DNA from: Whitmania pigra
Taxonomy: Eukaryota; Annelida; Clitellata; Hirudinida; Haemopidae
Direction of reading: 5' to 3'
DNA: 64,000 nt
Assembly: GCA_021613335.1 (NCBI GenBank)
Contig: JAJTWR010000481.1
Location: 2,906,001-2,970,000, forward strand
Within the stretch, counting starts at the first letter, position 1. Each line of letters starts with the position of its first letter. Made by a program: the position numbers and the translations under genes. Shown piece by piece: positions 61,607-64,000 of this stretch. The notes beneath the pieces were generated by a model. That model was not told the origin of the DNA, made no database searches, and saw nothing but the letters and a program-made list of their open reading frames with translations.

Positions 61607-61726
61607 CTCTAGCATAAAGCGAATCATCATCATCATCGTCATAGTCTTCATCTTCAGCATTGTTATCATCGTCGTCGTCGTCATCATCACTATCGCCGCA
61701 ATCGTCATCATCACCGGCTCCCGGTA
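61607..61726 (-). CDS. Candidate Asp-rich exon, possibly upstream neuroligin exon
   Basis: Bounded on the minus strand by TTTCAAG|TACCGG and GCTAGAG|GTTAAT. The frame that is open between these sites gives PGAGDDDDCGDSDDDDD followed by more Asp and ends SLYAR. Its end phase (1) fits the start phase of the neuroligin exon at 50044, giving SLYAR-D-KLFASS. The position would match the variable linker before the VFIHG strand, where vertebrate neuroligins have a splice site (site A). Against it: the core is a GAT/GAC simple repeat like others nearby, and the acceptor is weak. Confidence 0.25.
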
Positions 61727-61809
61727 CTTGAAATCCAATTAGGTTGTGACAAATTAAAAGAGGTCCTCTTATTAAGTTTGAGCAAAAAACACAAACATGA
61801 CTCACGTAT

Positions 61810-64000
61810 CCAATACATCTGATCCTTCGTTCAATTATAGAACAATTTATTCACCGATGGAGTTCTAGATTGTCGTGAATAATTTCAAACAAATAATTAA
61901 GCACAAATAAATGTAAAAATTAGAATTAAGTAGATTATTCTTGAATTAAGTCTTTTCTAAAAGGATTACAATAAATAATAAATAAATAAATAGAAACAAA
62001 AACAGTATAATTACTTTAATTGTATTTATTCATCAAAACATTTTATATAAGCAGAAAATAAAAGTAGTTCTTTAATGTCATCAAGTCATCCATCGTTTAA
62101 GATCTTCATCCATCCATTCATCCATTCATCCATTCATTCATCCATTCATCCATCCATTCATCCATTCATCCATCCATTCATTCATTCGTTCGTTCGCTCA
62201 TTCATTCATTGTCGCGATCACGTGATCTTGTCGTCTGTTGATTGTTAATCTCGATCAAACAACAGTGAACGTTTTTTTTTTAAATTAGGGCAAACTTGTT
62301 TTTTCCAGCATAATACCATCATCATCATCAACAACAACAACAACAACTAATAATAATAATAAAATTAATTATTATTATATTTATCACTGTAAATGAATAT
62401 TAATGCAGTGTTGATAAAGAGTAAATTGGAATGCAGAACAATGGGTCATGGAAGGCATTAAGATTGAATAAGGAACATTCCGCGGTTGAATAAACACAGT
62501 TGAATGAACATTTGTCTCTTGGAATTGCTTTATTTTCAAATCAATTACAACCGTCATTTGTTGTCGATAAAGTGATGAAAATTTGAGATTACTAAAATTA
62601 AAATTAAAAAAAAAAATTAATCACTAAATTAAAATTTAAAATATTATTTTTAAATCGAACTTTTGTATTCGATTCCATTGCATGTAATCCTTGAAAGAAA
62701 TAAAGCAACAATGCAGCTAATTTGAATTATTAGGCTACGTATAATTTTTTTGGTCAATAAATAAATTAATTAAATGGATGTTAGAAAATTTATATAGCGC
62801 AGTCTTGATCACTTTGATGACCACTCGAAGAAAAATAGAAATTATCTGAAAACGAAACCGAAAGATATGGAGGAGTAGAAATCCTTGTGTTGCAGTCCAA
62901 CGAGATGGATATGAAGATATGAAGAAAGATTTTATCACCAGTGAGGAAAGATAAATTTTGTCATAATATTTGGCCACAGCTCGTAAATTTAAATTAAACC
63001 ATTTTAATCCAGCACGCATACTTGTTCGATTGTCCGTCTAAACCATCTCAACTCGTTTTTGAACTTTCTGAAGCAAATGAGAGCGACTTTGTCTTCGTTT
63101 AAAATCTTAAAATGTTCTTAATCTTCGGGAGTTCGGAGTTTTAATAAAAGCAATTCTAAGAAAATCAACAATTTTATGAGACTCTCTTTATCACAAATTT
63201 TATCACCAAATAACCTGCATTCTTGTTCAAAATTGATGGCAGCTAAATATCAGCGTGTGTGTAAATTCGGATTTACGTACAAATGTTGTCGCTACAAGAA
63301 CTTTCAACTTTGAACTAAAGTTGAAAGTTTTGAAAGTATATGTCAGGAACACGAAAAACCTGTTTTAGTTAATTTGAATTTTTTAATTTAATTGTTTTTT
63401 TAATTACAGGCAAACTGACCAGGACACCCGTCGAAGTACCCAGGTGTGGTCCCTCAGAGTTTGGAAAGTTGAATTTGAAAGTTGAATTTAAAAGTTGAAT
63501 TTGAAAGCTCAAAGGTTAAACTGTCGAGTGCAAGGGTCGAAACAATTTATTGCTTCCAATTTTAATGGCTTTTGATGGTGGAAAAGCGAGGACAAACACG
63601 TGTTTCAAGCAAAGAATGTTTGCTCTTCAGACAACCACTGTCTGTCCGGTGCAAATTGTTCTATAATTGTATTTTTTCTTTGACAACTTTATTTCACACG
63701 AACGCTTGAAAGAAACAATTTGTCTTCATTTGAATAATTATTATTATAATTTTTGAATAATTACTACTATAATTTTTGAATAATTATTGTTAAAATTGTT
63801 GAATAACTATTACTATAATTTTTAAATAATTATTATTATAATTATTATTCAAATGTTGGATGTTTAAAAAAAAAATTCAAAATAGAAAATTTATTTCTTA
63901 TGATCCTTGAAAGATAATGTTTTTTGCTTGTTTTAGTTTAAATTCAATGAGCACATTTCTAAACGTATTCGGATGGTAAATACCTAATAATTCCTAATCT
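61810..64000. other. Distal non-coding sequence, no gene confirmed
   Basis: AT-rich with the tetranucleotide repeat above and a TGAATAATTATTATTATAAT-type repeat at 63.73-63.85 kb. A splice-bounded 41-base segment at 63411-63451 is discussed as a finding only. Confidence 0.35.
62105..62200. repeat. (CATT)n/(CATC)n tetranucleotide repeat
   Basis: TCCATTCATCCATTCATCC-type tract of about 95 bases. Confidence 0.92.

Overview
This is a metazoan nuclear window. It is AT-rich, with multi-exon genes, short GT-AG introns, long (AAT/ATT)n tracts and remnants of several transposon classes. Gene content (ABCB6/HMT-1-type transporters, a neuroligin, a lineage-specific secreted-protein cluster) and non-LTR and hAT debris fit an invertebrate, possibly a lophotrochozoan such as an annelid or leech. 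That placement is inference. All genes were assembled by hand from splice signals, reading-frame continuity and protein-family knowledge; nothing was checked against transcripts or databases.

Region 1 (about 0.66-15.5 kb, + strand): two complete tandem ABCB6-like half-transporters. Each has 20 coding exons with the same intron positions and phases. The predicted proteins are 889 and 839 aa. Most exons have diverged, but exons 15, 18, 19, intron 19 and part of exon 20 are nearly identical, a pattern expected from recent gene conversion.

Region 2 (about 18-36.8 kb, - strand): a cluster of small secreted cysteine-containing proteins of one unrecognised family. Type I genes have three exons and encode about 140-145 aa; the one complete type II gene has four exons and encodes 205 aa. 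Both share a core whose introns are all phase 0. Three copies look complete (32.1-31.1, 36.7-34.4 and 22.2-21.5 kb). Three more lack an identified first exon (30.0-29.5, 33.9-33.0 and 20.2-19.3 kb). Four are decayed, with a lost start codon, lost splice sites, an in-frame stop or exon truncation. A TTTAAA box sits only about 32-38 bp before the start codon in several copies. Two GC-rich foldback elements with 9-bp target duplications, a reverse-transcriptase fragment and an hAT-like MITE carrying a 15-bp minisatellite are scattered here.

Region 3 (37.0-38.9 kb, - strand): a short non-autonomous LTR retrotransposon with a tRNA-Leu-like primer site and a SAP-like gag remnant. The 3' end of a non-LTR element is nested inside it.

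Region 4 (40.07-50.04 kb, - strand): the last seven exons of a neuroligin, from the oxyanion-side HG motif through the dead nucleophile elbow, the membrane helix and a long cytoplasmic tail. The 5' exons are not identified and probably lie beyond 50 kb, perhaps outside the window. An Asp-rich, phase-compatible exon candidate lies at 61.6-61.7 kb.

Region 5 (50-64 kb): mostly non-coding, with very long (ATT)n tracts and other simple repeats.
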